From Dromiciops gliroides (Eukaryota > Chordata > Mammalia > Microbiotheria > Microbiotheriidae): 64,000 nucleotides of DNA. The translations under genes were made by a program, and so were the position numbers. The notes beneath the pieces are model-generated. The model worked only from the letters and a program-made list of their open reading frames with translations, was not told where the DNA came from and did no database searches. Below are positions 45,001 through 57,900 of this stretch, in pieces; position 1 is the stretch's first letter; every line of letters begins with the position of its first letter. The stretch lies in NCBI RefSeq assembly GCF_019393635.1, contig NC_057866.1, positions 6,745,723-6,809,722 of the forward strand, given 5' to 3'.

Positions 45001-45153
45001 TTTTTAAAAAAGAAAAACCCAAGGGGGTGAGGTTAAATGACCTCTAAGTCTCCTTCCAAAGTCTGTATCCAACTGCTTGTCCCCTGTGTCCTGCGGTGGA
45101 ACGGGTTGAGGTGGATGTGGGGCTCATTTGGCCTCATTTAAAAGACTTTCATT

Positions 45154-45300
45154 GGGGCAGCTAGGTGGCGCTGTGGATAGAGCACCGGCCCTGGAGTCAG
45201 GAGTACCTGAGTTCAAATCCGACCTCAGACACTTAACACTTACTAGCTGTGTGACCCTGGGCAAGTCACTTAACCCCAACTGCCTCACTAAAAAAAAAAA
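45154..45300 (+). repeat. WSINE1-like SINE at the TESMIN acceptor
   Basis: A sense copy with an A-tail, flanked by perfect AAAGACTTTCATT repeats at 45141-45153 and 45301-45313. Only 31 bp separate its end from the exon at 45332. Confidence 0.95.
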
Positions 45301-45331
45301 AAAGACTTTCATTTCTTCAATTGTTTTCTAG

Positions 45332-45904
45332 ATGAAAGGATTGCTGGGAAGAAAACTGATTTTGGAGAAAGAAAACTGTAGAGATGAACAGTTTAAGATT
45401 TCTACTGTGGATCTGGAAGACCAGCCTCTGCCTGGTGGGATTTCAAGCACAGAAGATGAAATTGTGACAGAGATTTTTAGCCAAGACAGTCAATTCATTT
45501 CGGAAAACATTAACCTGAAAAGCACAGTGATCAGCAAGCACGAGGATGAGGAAGACTTCCATTCCTTTAAAGATGCCTACTTTGCTGCGGCTGACCCCCG
45601 GGAGACGCTGCTGCACTCGTTCAACCCCCCCCTCAATGCTGACTGCAGCAGCAAAGTGAAGGTGGAGCGGCTGGTGGACGAGAGCAATGAGGACGACATT
45701 CTCGAAGACTATTCGGGTCTGCCTGAGCTCAACCCTTTGGAGGAGACCATGCTGCCCTCCCCATCCCAGGTGCAGCCACATGCCTACAACGTCCACTTCC
45801 TGTCTTCTTTAAGGACTCAGCACAGGAACCCTGCCAGTGTTCTGCCCCTGGGAGCCTGGGCAGCCCGGGAAGGAGCGGCTCATCACAACGTCCGAGTGAT
45901 TCCA
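45332..45904 (+). CDS. TESMIN: TESMIN first recognised coding exon (codons 1-191)
   Basis: The exon follows ttgttttctag and opens with ATG. It ends ATT CCA|gtaagg after 191 codons. It is acidic and serine-rich with no cysteine-rich domain, as expected for the tesmin N-terminal half. A SINE ends only 31 bp before the exon. Residues from about codon 53 onward match the family; the first ~50 codons are less conserved and are supported mainly by the open frame. Confidence 0.92.
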
Positions 45905-48900
45905 GTAAGGTCCCTCCCTCTTTCCCATGTAGGATCCAAAGTGATCTCCAGCTGGGCCTCTGTGAGAAGGCTCACTGCTGGATGTAGTGCCTGGTAACAC
46001 AAAGCATCACACTGTGTAGAGCTTTATGGGAACAGGAGGTTCCTAGGCCATACCTGGGTGGCTGGAGACCAATCAGGCAGGGGCCCATCAGCTGAATGGA
46101 GAGTGGCCAATTCAACGTAGCCCTGTTTGTAAATCATGTTACCTGAGAACTTTACATCATGTGGGAGGGGCGACAAATGGCCTTGATCAATTGCAATCGG
46201 ATCAGTTACCCGGTGATAATTCTCTGTTCAAACTAGTGTTTTGTGTGTAACTGAATTGGTGCCATTCCCCCAATTGCAGTAAGGTGGGAGGCTGCTGCGC
46301 CCAGCCCGGATTTGTAAGAAGAGCTAATGGTTCACATTTGCATAACAGTTCTCCTCTTGTATCATCAGCCTCCAGATCCGAGGGGCTGCGTGTTAGATTT
46401 CCTGCCAGTCCTGATGTTTGCGGGGATCCAATTCTTGACCTTGGCTTCATTAGCACATATTCTAACCAGTTTAGCTAATTTTCCCAAACGCAACTGACTC
46501 TTAAGCCTTAAAGTGAGTGGGAAGGCGAATGAAAGAATGGGTGTCGTAATTTGTTGATAAGCATACTCCTTTTCAGCTAGCCCACTAATGCAATTAATAA
46601 TTACTAGTGTGATTGATAATTGTATCTGCAATTTCAACTCTGAAAACACTGGATATACATTATCTCATTCGAGCATCCTGGCAATCCTGTGAGCTCGTTC
46701 GAAGTAAATTTTGAGACAGTGCAGGCACAGTGAACAGGATTCCTCTAGTAAGTAAGGGGTGTTGGGTGGGTGGGTGTCACAGAGCCATAGGCCAGACCCA
46801 GAGCTCCTGGTCCGCTGCAGTGCCCTCTAATTGGCTCCTTTTTTTTTTTTCAGGGCAATGGGGGTTAAGTGACTTGCCCAGGGTCACACAGCTAGTAAGT
46901 GTCTGAGGCTGGGTTTGAACTCAGGTCCTCCTGAATCCAGGGCCGGTGCTTTATCCACTGCGCCACCTAGCTGCCCTCTTTTTCTTTTTTCTTTTTTTTT
47001 TTTAATTTTTTCTTTTTTTTTCTTTTTTTTCTCTCTTTTTTTCTAATTGGCTCCTAATTGACCTCCACTAACATCCTGCTCTGTTGCTCCTTCTGGTGTG
47101 GAAACGATCCTGTGGCCTTGTCCCCAGAAGACTGCTTGCTTAAAGGTGGTTCCCATGCTCTCTGGGTCTCTCCCTGTCTCTGTCTTGTTGTGTTCCGCAC
47201 CCCGCCCCCAACAGACTAGTCCACCTGATGCGTCAATTTCAATCAAAAAAGATGTTCATGTCTTAGAAGTGGAAACAATGTTGCCAATCATGGCTTTCAC
47301 CTGTGACTTGGTAGCATTAGCACTGAAAACCTCGATTTCAGGAGCAGCCTATGATTAGCAGGGTGGCCCAGAAGTCTTAGTGCATATCCACACTTTAAAA
47401 GCTTGCCGCTGCACCAAGACTTTGGGGAGACCCTTTATACAGGAACAAGAGAGAGATGGTGGTAGGCAGAGGAGAGCAGAGGAAGGGAAGAATCACCGAC
47501 TTTCAGTGTCCACACACAAAGGAAGGAATCGGAGCCAGTTTGGGTCTTGTCCTTCCTAATGACCTCCATCCAGACTCTCCATGGACACGGCAAAGAATTG
47601 CAGGAGCTATCAATATCACTCAGCCAAGTTTGCCACCATGTTCCTGGCTCATGAGCAGTCATGTTGGACTGGGCGGAGAGGGGGTAAATAGCTCTGATTA
47701 TCCAGTCACGAGGCCAAAAGGGAAGACGAGGAAAAGCCTCATTAATGAGGCTTCTCTTTCCCCCTTTATCATGCCCGTCTTTCCTTGATGACTGACATTA
47801 GTGTTCATGAGCTGATCTCCAGACATATGTGGCTGTGAAGTGAGGCAGAGGCCCCCAAGGACAAGCCTCTTTGTGAAGAATGGTGCCTCCCTTCAACACC
47901 CACGCTTGTGATTTGGCTTCCACGTGAACACCTCTGGTGACAAGCCACTCACTCCCCTCCAAGGAAGTCCAGGCTTAGCTGGCCTTCAGGGCCCAAAGGG
48001 AGGAAGTCCTGGGCACGGCGACCCACAAGGAAGGACTTGGTCCTTGATGTCCCTCTCTTCCCCAGATGAATTGAAGCCTGCTGGATGGGGGAGATGAGGA
48101 ACCCTCCAAGATTCAGAAGACGTCACGTAGGAGTGTTTTGTAGGGGATGAGAAAATCCAGTGTACCTCGCTCCCTCCCTCGTCCATTTCCCTTTCAGTCC
48201 CAGCTTTGGGGAAGGCCAGAAGAGATCTAGGACCCTCTAAAGCTGCACCAATGCCATCAGGGCAGTGGATCTGGACACCAGGATTGGTCCTTAGCCCCTG
48301 GAGCCCCAGGCTGTAAGAAGGGGCATCTCTACTCAGGCCTCTTGTGCCCCTTGGGCAGCCTGCCATCGTTGGCTACCATCCAGTGGAATTCTCCTGATTG
48401 CCGGTGTCCCTCCCAGAACAGAACTTGGCCCAGCCGCAGCCCACCTCTTACCTTTCTCATTCCAGCAGCAGCCCACAGTCCCCTTTGAGTGTTTGACCAT
48501 CAGGTCACTGGTGACTTGTATTGTCCTTGTGGCCTTCATACTCTTCAGCTTTTTCCTTAGGACCCCCTCCTTGCCATGAGCCTGCATCCTGTACTTGAAC
48601 AGGAGCACTTGAGGGGTCTGGCATCCAAGATTCTGCTGTTTAATCTTTGTAGATTTTTAAACAGCATCTGACTTGGGAGAGCCACACAGCCCCAGAATCT
48701 GGGCTCTGGGGGCAAGGGGCTGGGGGCTCTTGTGTATACTTTCTACAAGATTCCTGGACAGATGCAACTGCAAAGATAACTTTGTTCAGTGGCCCTCTGA
48801 TTGTTCACATGAAGTGAGGCGTAACACAGGGAGATGGATACCAGGGACTGTCCAACATGGAGGTGGGTCCTCATGAAGTCCAAACCAAAGATCCCCTGGA

Positions 48901-51900
48901 GAAGGTGAGGCTCCCCCAAATCTCATCTCTTCTCTTTGCCTTTGACATGCCGATGATTACATGCTGTGCCAGAATGCTGCAGACACCAAGTCACTCAGGA
49001 GATGAACAATCCGCGTCGGAAAAAGGAAGTGGATAAAGTAAAAAAACAAACCCCAGCATCCTAATGGGGGCACACAGCTGGATGGGCAGCCCATTGAGCT
49101 AGTACAAAGGCATTGAAGGGTCCCTGGAGTTAGAAAAGGGGCAGGGCTTAATTCTGAAGATTGAGAAAGAAGGAGGGAAAGGAGGAAGGATGGGAGGGAG
49201 GGAGGAAGGAAAAAGGGAAGGAAAAGGAAAACAAAGGAAAGAGGAAGGAAGGAAAAGGGAATCCAGGCAGGCATTGGGGGGCACTCGCAGCCCAAGGTTT
49301 GACGCTGCCTTCCCCAAAACCCAACTTTTTTTAGCGTCAGTATTCTGCGCAATGCTGATGCATGACCGCAATTCATGGAACACAGCACTCCTGAAAGAAA
49401 GAATCTAAGATGGGGGAGATGTGTGGTGGGGGTGAAGAGACTGTGTGTACTTCCAGTATGTGTGCCCTGAAAAAAAGGTGGGCTGCTCACATAGCCTGTG
49501 CCCTATTGCCCAGGAGCTAGTGATGATTTAAAGCAAGGGTGTCAAACCCCAATGGAAACAGGGCCTCTGCCCCATACATAAGGATCCCTGCTGGCCTCCT
49601 ACTGACGTAGGTTTTTTTTAATTAAAAAAAAAAAACAAATAGCATTTTTAATATAACAAGTATTTTAATATGACAAATCATATTTTGATATAAAATAGTA
49701 TTTTCAATATAATAGTATTTTAATAATATTTTATTTTCCCCAACTATATATAAAAACAATTATAGCATTTGGGTTTTTTAGTTTTTAATTCCATATTCTC
49801 TCCTCCTGCCCCCTTTCAAGATGGTAAGCAATCTGATATAAGTTATACATGTGCAATGATATAAAACATTTTTCCATATTAGTCATTTCATGGAAGAAAA
49901 CTCAACCCCACCCCCCCAAAAAAAAAACCCCAAAAAACAAAGATAGAAAGAGTGGAAAATAATATGCTTCAATCAACATTCAGACTCCATCAGTTCTTTC
50001 TCAAGAGGCCGATAGCATTTTTCATTCTAAGTCCTTTGGAATTGTCTTGGATTATTGTATTGCTGAGAATAGCTAATCCATTCCCACTTGACCATTGTGC
50101 AATATTGCTGTTATCATGTACAATGTTCTCCTGGTTCTGCTCACTTCACTCTGTATCAGTTCATGTAACTCATATAAAATAGTATTTTAATACTATCGAT
50201 ACAAATACTATTTAATACAAGTAAATATTTTTAATATAAAAAAGAGGAAAAATCACAAGCAATCAATACATTGGAAAACTGACTTAGTTTTAAAATGTAA
50301 CGTTATCTGTGTTTCATTGGGAGTGCTGTAGCCTGCAGCCATGGGTCTTGTGTTTGATGCCTCTGGTTTCAAGGCAGGTTTCTAGTGTCGGACAAATCCC
50401 CTGTTAGTTCTGGGAGGACCTGGATAAGATCTCAGAGGACATTAGCATTCCAAGAGACAGGTCTGAATTAGCAAAGGCAGGGTTGACATTTATTGCCATT
50501 ACATAGCATTTTGTTGGACTTGGCCCCATTGCACCAACCTGTGACTTTGTGGATCTTGGTCCACCCAATATTGTTATTATCACCTGTCTTTTTGTCACCC
50601 ACAGGTTTGATAAGCAAACTCTTTGTGATTTCATCTACCTCACTGATAAAAATGTTGACTAGCACAGGGCCAAGCCCTGAGCCCAGAAGCAGACCACCAG
50701 TGGCCTGGGTTGCCATCCTTCCATTGATCAGTGTTGTCTGGGACAACTTGCTTGGCCATCTCTGACAGCACCATCCTCCAGGCCCTGAGGATTTCCAGAA
50801 TGAGAGACCCGGCCAAATGCTTAGTTGAAACCTAAAGACCACGTCTTGAGCAAAATGCCTTGCAAATAGCTACTTAATACATGCCTGTTGGCTTTAATTT
50901 CATTTGGTGACTGTCTACAGCATTCTCTTAACCAGGAGAGTAACCCTATCAAAATCAAGAAATTAGTTTAGTCTGGCATGACTTTTTCTTCACAAATTCA
51001 AAATTGTTTCAGAGAGATCATTGCTTTCCTTCCTAAGTGCCCAATTTGAATTTTATATGTCTTGTAATTCGTATCAGGGATTCAGTCTCAGTGAATGTCT
51101 CATCTCTTGCTATTTGCTTGAATTCACAAATGACTGTCTTTTGCAAGAAATAAAGATGGAATAGTAATTAATAAATTTTATGACTAATTGCTGCTGTGGA
51201 CATTCACTGCTGCTGATATCTTCATCAAAGGGCTAGTGTTTTCTTTACTTGGATTCCTGCTACAGCTAAGCAGACTGAGCTTCCCAGAAAATGAATGGAG
51301 TTTAGCTTGAAGATGTCAGGTTAGATGTTCACCTGGACCTGCCCTGTTTCCTGGGACTCTGCTCTACCCAAGCTCAGCCTGACCCCTTCAGGAAGCACCT
51401 CTGTGATCATTCTGGTGGTGCCAAACTTCTGCAACTTTGGGGAGACCAGACTTCAGGTGACTGACATACTTAGCATGATGCAGAGACATTTTAATACCTG
51501 ATTTATTATATTCTTGGAGCATAGATGGGCAGCTAGGTGGCACCATGGTGAATAGAGCACCAGCCCTGGAGTAAGCAATACACTCATCTTTCTGAGTTGA
51601 AACCCAACCTCAGACCCTTACTAGCTGTGTGACCCTGAGCAAATCACTTCACCTTGCTTGCCTCAGTTCCTCATCTGTAAAATGAGCTGGAGAAGGAAAT
51701 GGCAAACCTCTCCAGTATCTTTGCCAAGAAAACCTGAAATGGGGTCACAAAGTCAGATGTGACTGATATGACTAAACAACAAAATGCAACATAGACAGTG
51801 AGCCCCAGTAGCTTGGTTGGCAGCCTTATACAAGGCAGCATGGATACAATGGCATTTTATAGAGGGTAGGAGTTAAAGATCTGCACGTCAAAAAACAGGA

Positions 51901-54900
51901 GAAGGGAAAGATCTGCATCAGGTAAAAAAATCAATTAGTCACTAAACACCAGGGATAAAGCTGGTCTTTGAGGCTAATCGTTAATACTGGAGCCATACCT
52001 GGTTACTTGACATGCTTGTCTTAAGGAAATCATAAAGCTGATAAATACTAAAGTAATAAAGCTGAGCCAGAAATTCTTACCACTAACCAGTTATCACTGA
52101 AACGGAAATTTGACATCAGTGAAATTCTGCAAACTCCAGCTTGTCATGGAACTGGTTGTCTTAAGGAAGTGATGGTCATAAAACAAATTCAGAAAAATTC
52201 TTTTATCACACCACTTTACTAGGACATGCCTAAGATTTGCACTCTGCTGGCAGAGCATTTGAGAATCTAGCATCATCTGCACCTCAGAGTGAAATATGTT
52301 TGTCCAGCCACACATTTCTATCCATCCATCTGTCCATCCATATATCTGTCCATCTCTGTAGATATATATCTCTGTAGAGAGATGTCTGTGATTTATATAA
52401 TCCTTTCATTATAAACTTACGTGCTCTCTGCCTCGTTCATGCCCAGCTTTCATTGTGACATGTTTCTTTCAAGAGTAACCTACTTCTGTAAATTGTTCCA
52501 CTTTTATTACACAAGAGAATTTGAGGCAGCCTTTATTTCAGATGCACATCTGGCTGACTGAAGGGGTCAGCAGTGGGTAGATGTGGCAGACAGACACCTC
52601 TGCCCCTCTTTCCCCAATAACAGAATATGGGCTTATTTGAATTGAAGGAGCTCTCCAACCACTTGTGGGAGACACAACTGCCTATGAGGGCAATAACATT
52701 GAAATGCAGATGGCCAGTCAACAGGTTTATTAAGTAACTGTCATTTAAGGGCCCCTCTCTGACTTCCACTCTCCAGGGAATGTGGTTTTCCCATGTTATA
52801 GGGGGCTTTAACCTGGAGTCTGTGAACTTTATTTTTGGTGAGGCAATTGGGGTTAAGTGACTTGCCCAGGGTCACACTGCTAGTAAGTGTCAAGTGTCTG
52901 AGGCCGGATTTGAACTCAGGTCCTCCTGAATCCAGGGCCATGCTCTATCCACTGTGCCACCTAGCTGTCCCAGTGAACTTTTTAAAAATAAATATTTTGT
53001 TCACTGTAGTTCAGTGTGATTGGTCACCTTTGTCATTGTATATATTTTATGCATTTAACAACATGATTCTGAGATGGGTCTGCAGGCTCGGCCCAGCTGC
53101 CAAAGGGAGCCTTGACACAACGGAAGTGAAGAACCTCTGGCTGAGTGTCAGCTTCCTGACGATGGGGACCCTTGAGCTTGAATCTCCAGCACAGAGCTTG
53201 ATGCCTGGCATGCGGTGAACACGTGAATAAATGCTTTCTCATTTATTCACATGTTCATCAGTGAGCTTCCCTCAGCTGGTTCGGAGCTTAGGTGGAGGGG
53301 AAAGCAGTCGTGTTTTCCTTGGTCACAGTAGCCCAGCCACAAGCCTGGGGCTGCTTCCTGGGCCAAACAGGCCCTTTCTCTGTGTTATTCATCTACTGTA
53401 CATAGTATTGGCTTACAAGCAATGGCCTTGAACCTGACTAGAGCCACAAGGAACCTTCCAAGCATAATTAGGGAGAGGTCCCTTCCAGGAAGCTGGGGTC
53501 ACTAAAGCAGCTCAAAGGAGCTTCATCCCAACCACAGAGCCCCCCTGGGTGGGCCCCAAATGTCCCATGAATCTTATTACATTATGGTTCACTCCATATA
53601 ATCCCAGTGACAGGGGCTAGCTGAGGATGTGACAACTCCTGCCAGAGAAGACCACCACTGAAGAAAGGCTGAGGACCAGGTCGGCTTAACATGTGTGCTT
53701 TTTAAAAGACATATAGGGGACAGCTAGGTGGCGCAGTGAATAAAGCATTGGCCCTGGATTCAGGAGGACCTGAGTTCAAATCCGGCCTCAGCCACTTGAC
53801 ACTTATTAGCTGTGTGACCCAGGGCAAGTCACTTAACCCCCATTGCCCCACGAAAAAAAAAAAAAAGATGTATAGTTTGAGTTTCCAACCCTTTTTTCCA
53901 GCCCTTCATCCCCGTCGAGGTCAAGGTCCAAAACTCCGGTTCTGAAGTGTCTGCTTTTCTTAGGTGGAGATAAGGGAAGCAGTTGGGACCATCACAGCAA
54001 ACAGCCAGGAGGAGACTGTTTTTCAGAATGCACATGCGCAGGAGGGCTGCTGCAAGTTCCCCCCCTCGCAAGAGCCAATGGAGAATTCCAGCTGTTCACA
54101 TAAGAAGGAGTCGAACCAGATGGTAAGGAACGCCAAAGAGCCTAGAAAAGGGCCATTGGTGGAGGCTGAAAAATTCTGAGTCGTGCGATCATACGTTCTG
54201 GGGGTTGCCATTTGCCTCTTTCCCTGGTGTCGGCTGTCCCGTTTAGCTGACATTCTTCCTCAGTCCCAGCCATGCCACTTTTACTCTAATCCATTGAGCT
54301 CTTGGGTTGGACCTGGCTGATCTCCGTATGGAATGTGAAGGACAGTCAGGTCCTGGATGCGGACTTAGCCAAGAGTGAGCAGGGCCAGGATCACAAAGCC
54401 GGACCCTGGGCCAGGGAGGTGGGGAAAGGAGCAATCTTGGGAACAGACTCTGAACTGAGCTGGGTGGCCATGAAGTAATGACAGTCAGAGCAAGTGTAAC
54501 AACAAAGAGCCTACTTATGGGTCCTCCTTTCGGCCCATTTGGCAGAATGACCATCAGGTATGGTGGGAGCCAAGGAAGGAGGGATCCCAGGGAAAGTCAC
54601 CCAGATCCAAGTCCAAAGTCACCTTTCTTACGCTAGTTCCACACTAAGGGAAGGGAACAGGCACCTACTATGTGCCACGCACCATACTAAGCACCTTTCA
54701 AATATCTCATTTGATCCTCACAAGAACCCAGTGAAGCAGGTGCCATTACTATCTGAGGCAGGCAGAAGTTAAGTGACTCGCCCAGGGTCCCACAGTTAGT
54801 GTCTGCCTGTGGTCAGACTTGCACTCAGGTCTTTCCGGCTCCAAGTCTAGGCTTTGCCACTGCACGACCTTACTGCAAGGACCACAATCCCTGGCTCTCA

Positions 54901-57900
54901 GCAAAAGACAGGCTCTAAAGCACAGTGTAGACTTACCATGCTTAGCTTAACTCTGCGGAGCCACTCACAGCACTTCATGGTTTTCCCGGAGTCCCATTTT
55001 GGGCTACAGATGTTGGAGCTGCCTTCCCAGGATCCCAGCCACCCCATCTAGTCCACACAAGCTAAGAGCGCCCAGAAAACGGGGGACTATCTGGAAGGAA
55101 GATGAGAGGTTTGTTGTGTGCGGCCCTAAAATTGTAGGCCGCTGTATAGGCAGGAGGGAGGGAGGAAGCATCAGAATCCAATTGCAAATTCTCACCTCCT
55201 GCCATACTGATGTGACAGCAGCACTTAGCGCTTGTTTGCAGTGGGCAGGGCCGGGCTCGGCTTCCACAGACTGGCTCCTGCCTTGTCCTGCAGCCCTGTC
55301 CTTCCTAACTCTTGCTTTTGGTCTTTCCTGGAGGGCAGAAATGGGTCCCAGAGAGCCAGCCCCACTGAAGGCCCCGTGCAGGCCCTGAGGAGAGGTGGGA
55401 CCCGGAGCCTTCCCCTCCACTCCAGTTTGACTCAACTCATCAAGTGCTGGATTCTGAGTTAGGCATTCTGGAAGACAGGACAATGCCAGTGGGCCCAGAA
55501 CAGTGTGTGAGAGAGACACTTGTGAGGGTGGGGGGACAGCGATAAAGTATGGGGTTTGTTTGCTTGTTTTTTTGGTGAGGCAATTGGGGTTAAGTGACTT
55601 GTCCAGGGTCACACAGCTAGTAAGTGTCAAGTGTCTGAGGCTGCATTTGAACTCAGGTCCTCCTGAATCCAGGGCTGGTGCTCTATCCACTGCGCCACCT
55701 AGCTGCCCCGAGAAAGTGTTTTGAAAGTGGATGGGCAGAGTAAGATGTTCTGGTAAAACCAGCCATTGTGCTGCATGACGTTGTAACAGGTCCAGTTCAG
55801 TCATTTTTCACTTATGTCCAATTCTTTGTGGCCTGTTGGGGTTTTTGCGGCAGAGATCCTGGAGGGCTCGGCCTTGTCTTTCTCCAGCCCATTTTACAGA
55901 TGAGGAAACTGAGGCACACAGGGTTAAGAGACTTGTCCAGGGTCACATAGCCAGGAAATGTCTGAGGCAGGATTTGAACTCAGGTAAATGAGTCTTCCTG
56001 ACTCCAGGTCTGGTGCTCTATCCACCATCTAGCTATGCATTGCAGTGAATATCTAGTCTTATTTTTCACTTGAAGATCAGACTATCAGAAACCCTTAGAG
56101 AGAACCCAGCCATCCACAGGTTTCCAGAGAGCCTGGGCAGGGAGAGTTTGTTACTGGCTGCCCCTCCCTCACCACCCAGGTACAGGAAAGGGCGGTTTAC
56201 TGGACTGCAACCTCAGAGAGTAGAAACAGGGAGTGGGGCTTATAAAGAACATTAATTTTTCTACCATTTTTTCTGGAGGCTCCAAATTCTCAGAGACTTA
56301 GAGAATTCTGGAAGGCTTTTACATGCACACCCATGGTGTTCACCCTTTACATGATATATGATACTCCCTTTAAGTGCCCATGTCATTGTAATCACCCTTT
56401 TACCATGTGGTGTGATTTCTTTTTTCTCTCAGGTAATATGTCAGTTGAAGGGGAGCACACAAATGCTGCGCATAAACGGTGCGGGCACGAGGGAGCTCCA
56501 AGCCGTCCGTTTGGTTCCTCAGTGCCAAGAACCAGGTACCGAACCAGTGGAGAGATTGTGCTTTGTTTAGCTTCTATCTGTACATTTGGGTGAGCGAGCA
56601 GGTTTGACTGGGGGGGGAGCGCGCCAAGGAGGGAGGGCAGGGATTGGGTAGCAAGCAGTTCATCGGGGAGACTGAGAAAGTGGGGCTTACTGAGGACAAA
56701 GACGAGAAGAAAACCCTCCCTTCACCCAGGACCACGGGCGCGTGCCTTTTGGGTGCAGATAGGTGGCGCTCGCGCGTCTGTCTCTCTGTAACCTTTATTT
56801 TGTTTCTCTCTATATCCATTCTTAATTGTGTGCCAGAAGACCTGCTGAGATTAAGTGAGCACATAGAATCTTCTGGGGTTGGTCTAACCCATTAAGTTTG
56901 GTCAATGGGAACACAGTCACGATGCTAAGAAATGTTCTTCGTGATTCCATACTCTCTGTACCAGAAGCCGTTTTTAAATTCTGCAGCCCCAGAGGTCTGG
57001 TCTCTTAAAAGACCTTGCCTGGCTTCACCAGCACAATGATAAGGACAGTGGCTCTCTCGCTGGTTTGTGATCATGACGCAAAGTATTGTGAGAAACCGAT
57101 TGAGGTTTCTGAGTGATCGCACACAAAACCTAGCACAATTTCAGATCTAGGTAGGAAATAGAACACTTTATGAGGCCAAGTGCTCCCTTCCTTGGCCTTC
57201 ACTGACAAAGTTTCCCTGTCTGTCGACAGTTTTAATGGGCTGCTTTGGGCCCAGACTGCTCCCATCTCCTAAGGCCCAATATCTCCATCCCTCCCACTAA
57301 GGACAGTGCATCTTGCACTTGATCAGAACAGATGAGACCCAAAGAGAAAACATACAGGGACGATGAAGGAATGCCCAGTCACCTCCTTGTCAGCTCTCTG
57401 GGCTTCTGGTTCAGGCTTCCATATCCCAATACTGCAGTATAATGAGGCAGCCATTCTGGCTCCTTTGGGTTTGCTGACCAAGCCCAACCAGTGTCCATCC
57501 CCTGGAGTCACAGAGGAGGAAGCTGGGAAATTCAGTTTTGTCTGACATTTGTTGTGGCCTGTGATCATGCCATAATCTGGGTCCATGGGGCATCATTAGA
57601 GAGGAAATACATCCCATTTGGTGAACCCTGGGATCCAGTGATGATTTGGTACGGGAGATGGGAGATGCAGGGGATGGGAGAAGGGAAGGTGGAAGAAAGC
57701 AGCCAGACTTTTTCCTGGGAGTTTGGACCGGGGATGCCTCATGGAGTTCCGGGGCAGCTGCTCACCAACCTGGTCTGAAACCTGTTGTCTCAGGAAGTTT
57801 TGCAAGTCAAAGAGAAGATAATAAGATTAAGATAGGCTTTGATTAAGCAACATTATGATACATCCCCAGCAGTGGATCACATGTTTTCATTCTTCAAGTG

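Noticed and set aside
55004..55804. 266-codon minus-strand open frame
   Set aside because: It runs through a SINE (SINE-derived [17 protein letters not shown] segment) and TESMIN intron sequence, with no conserved protein similarity.
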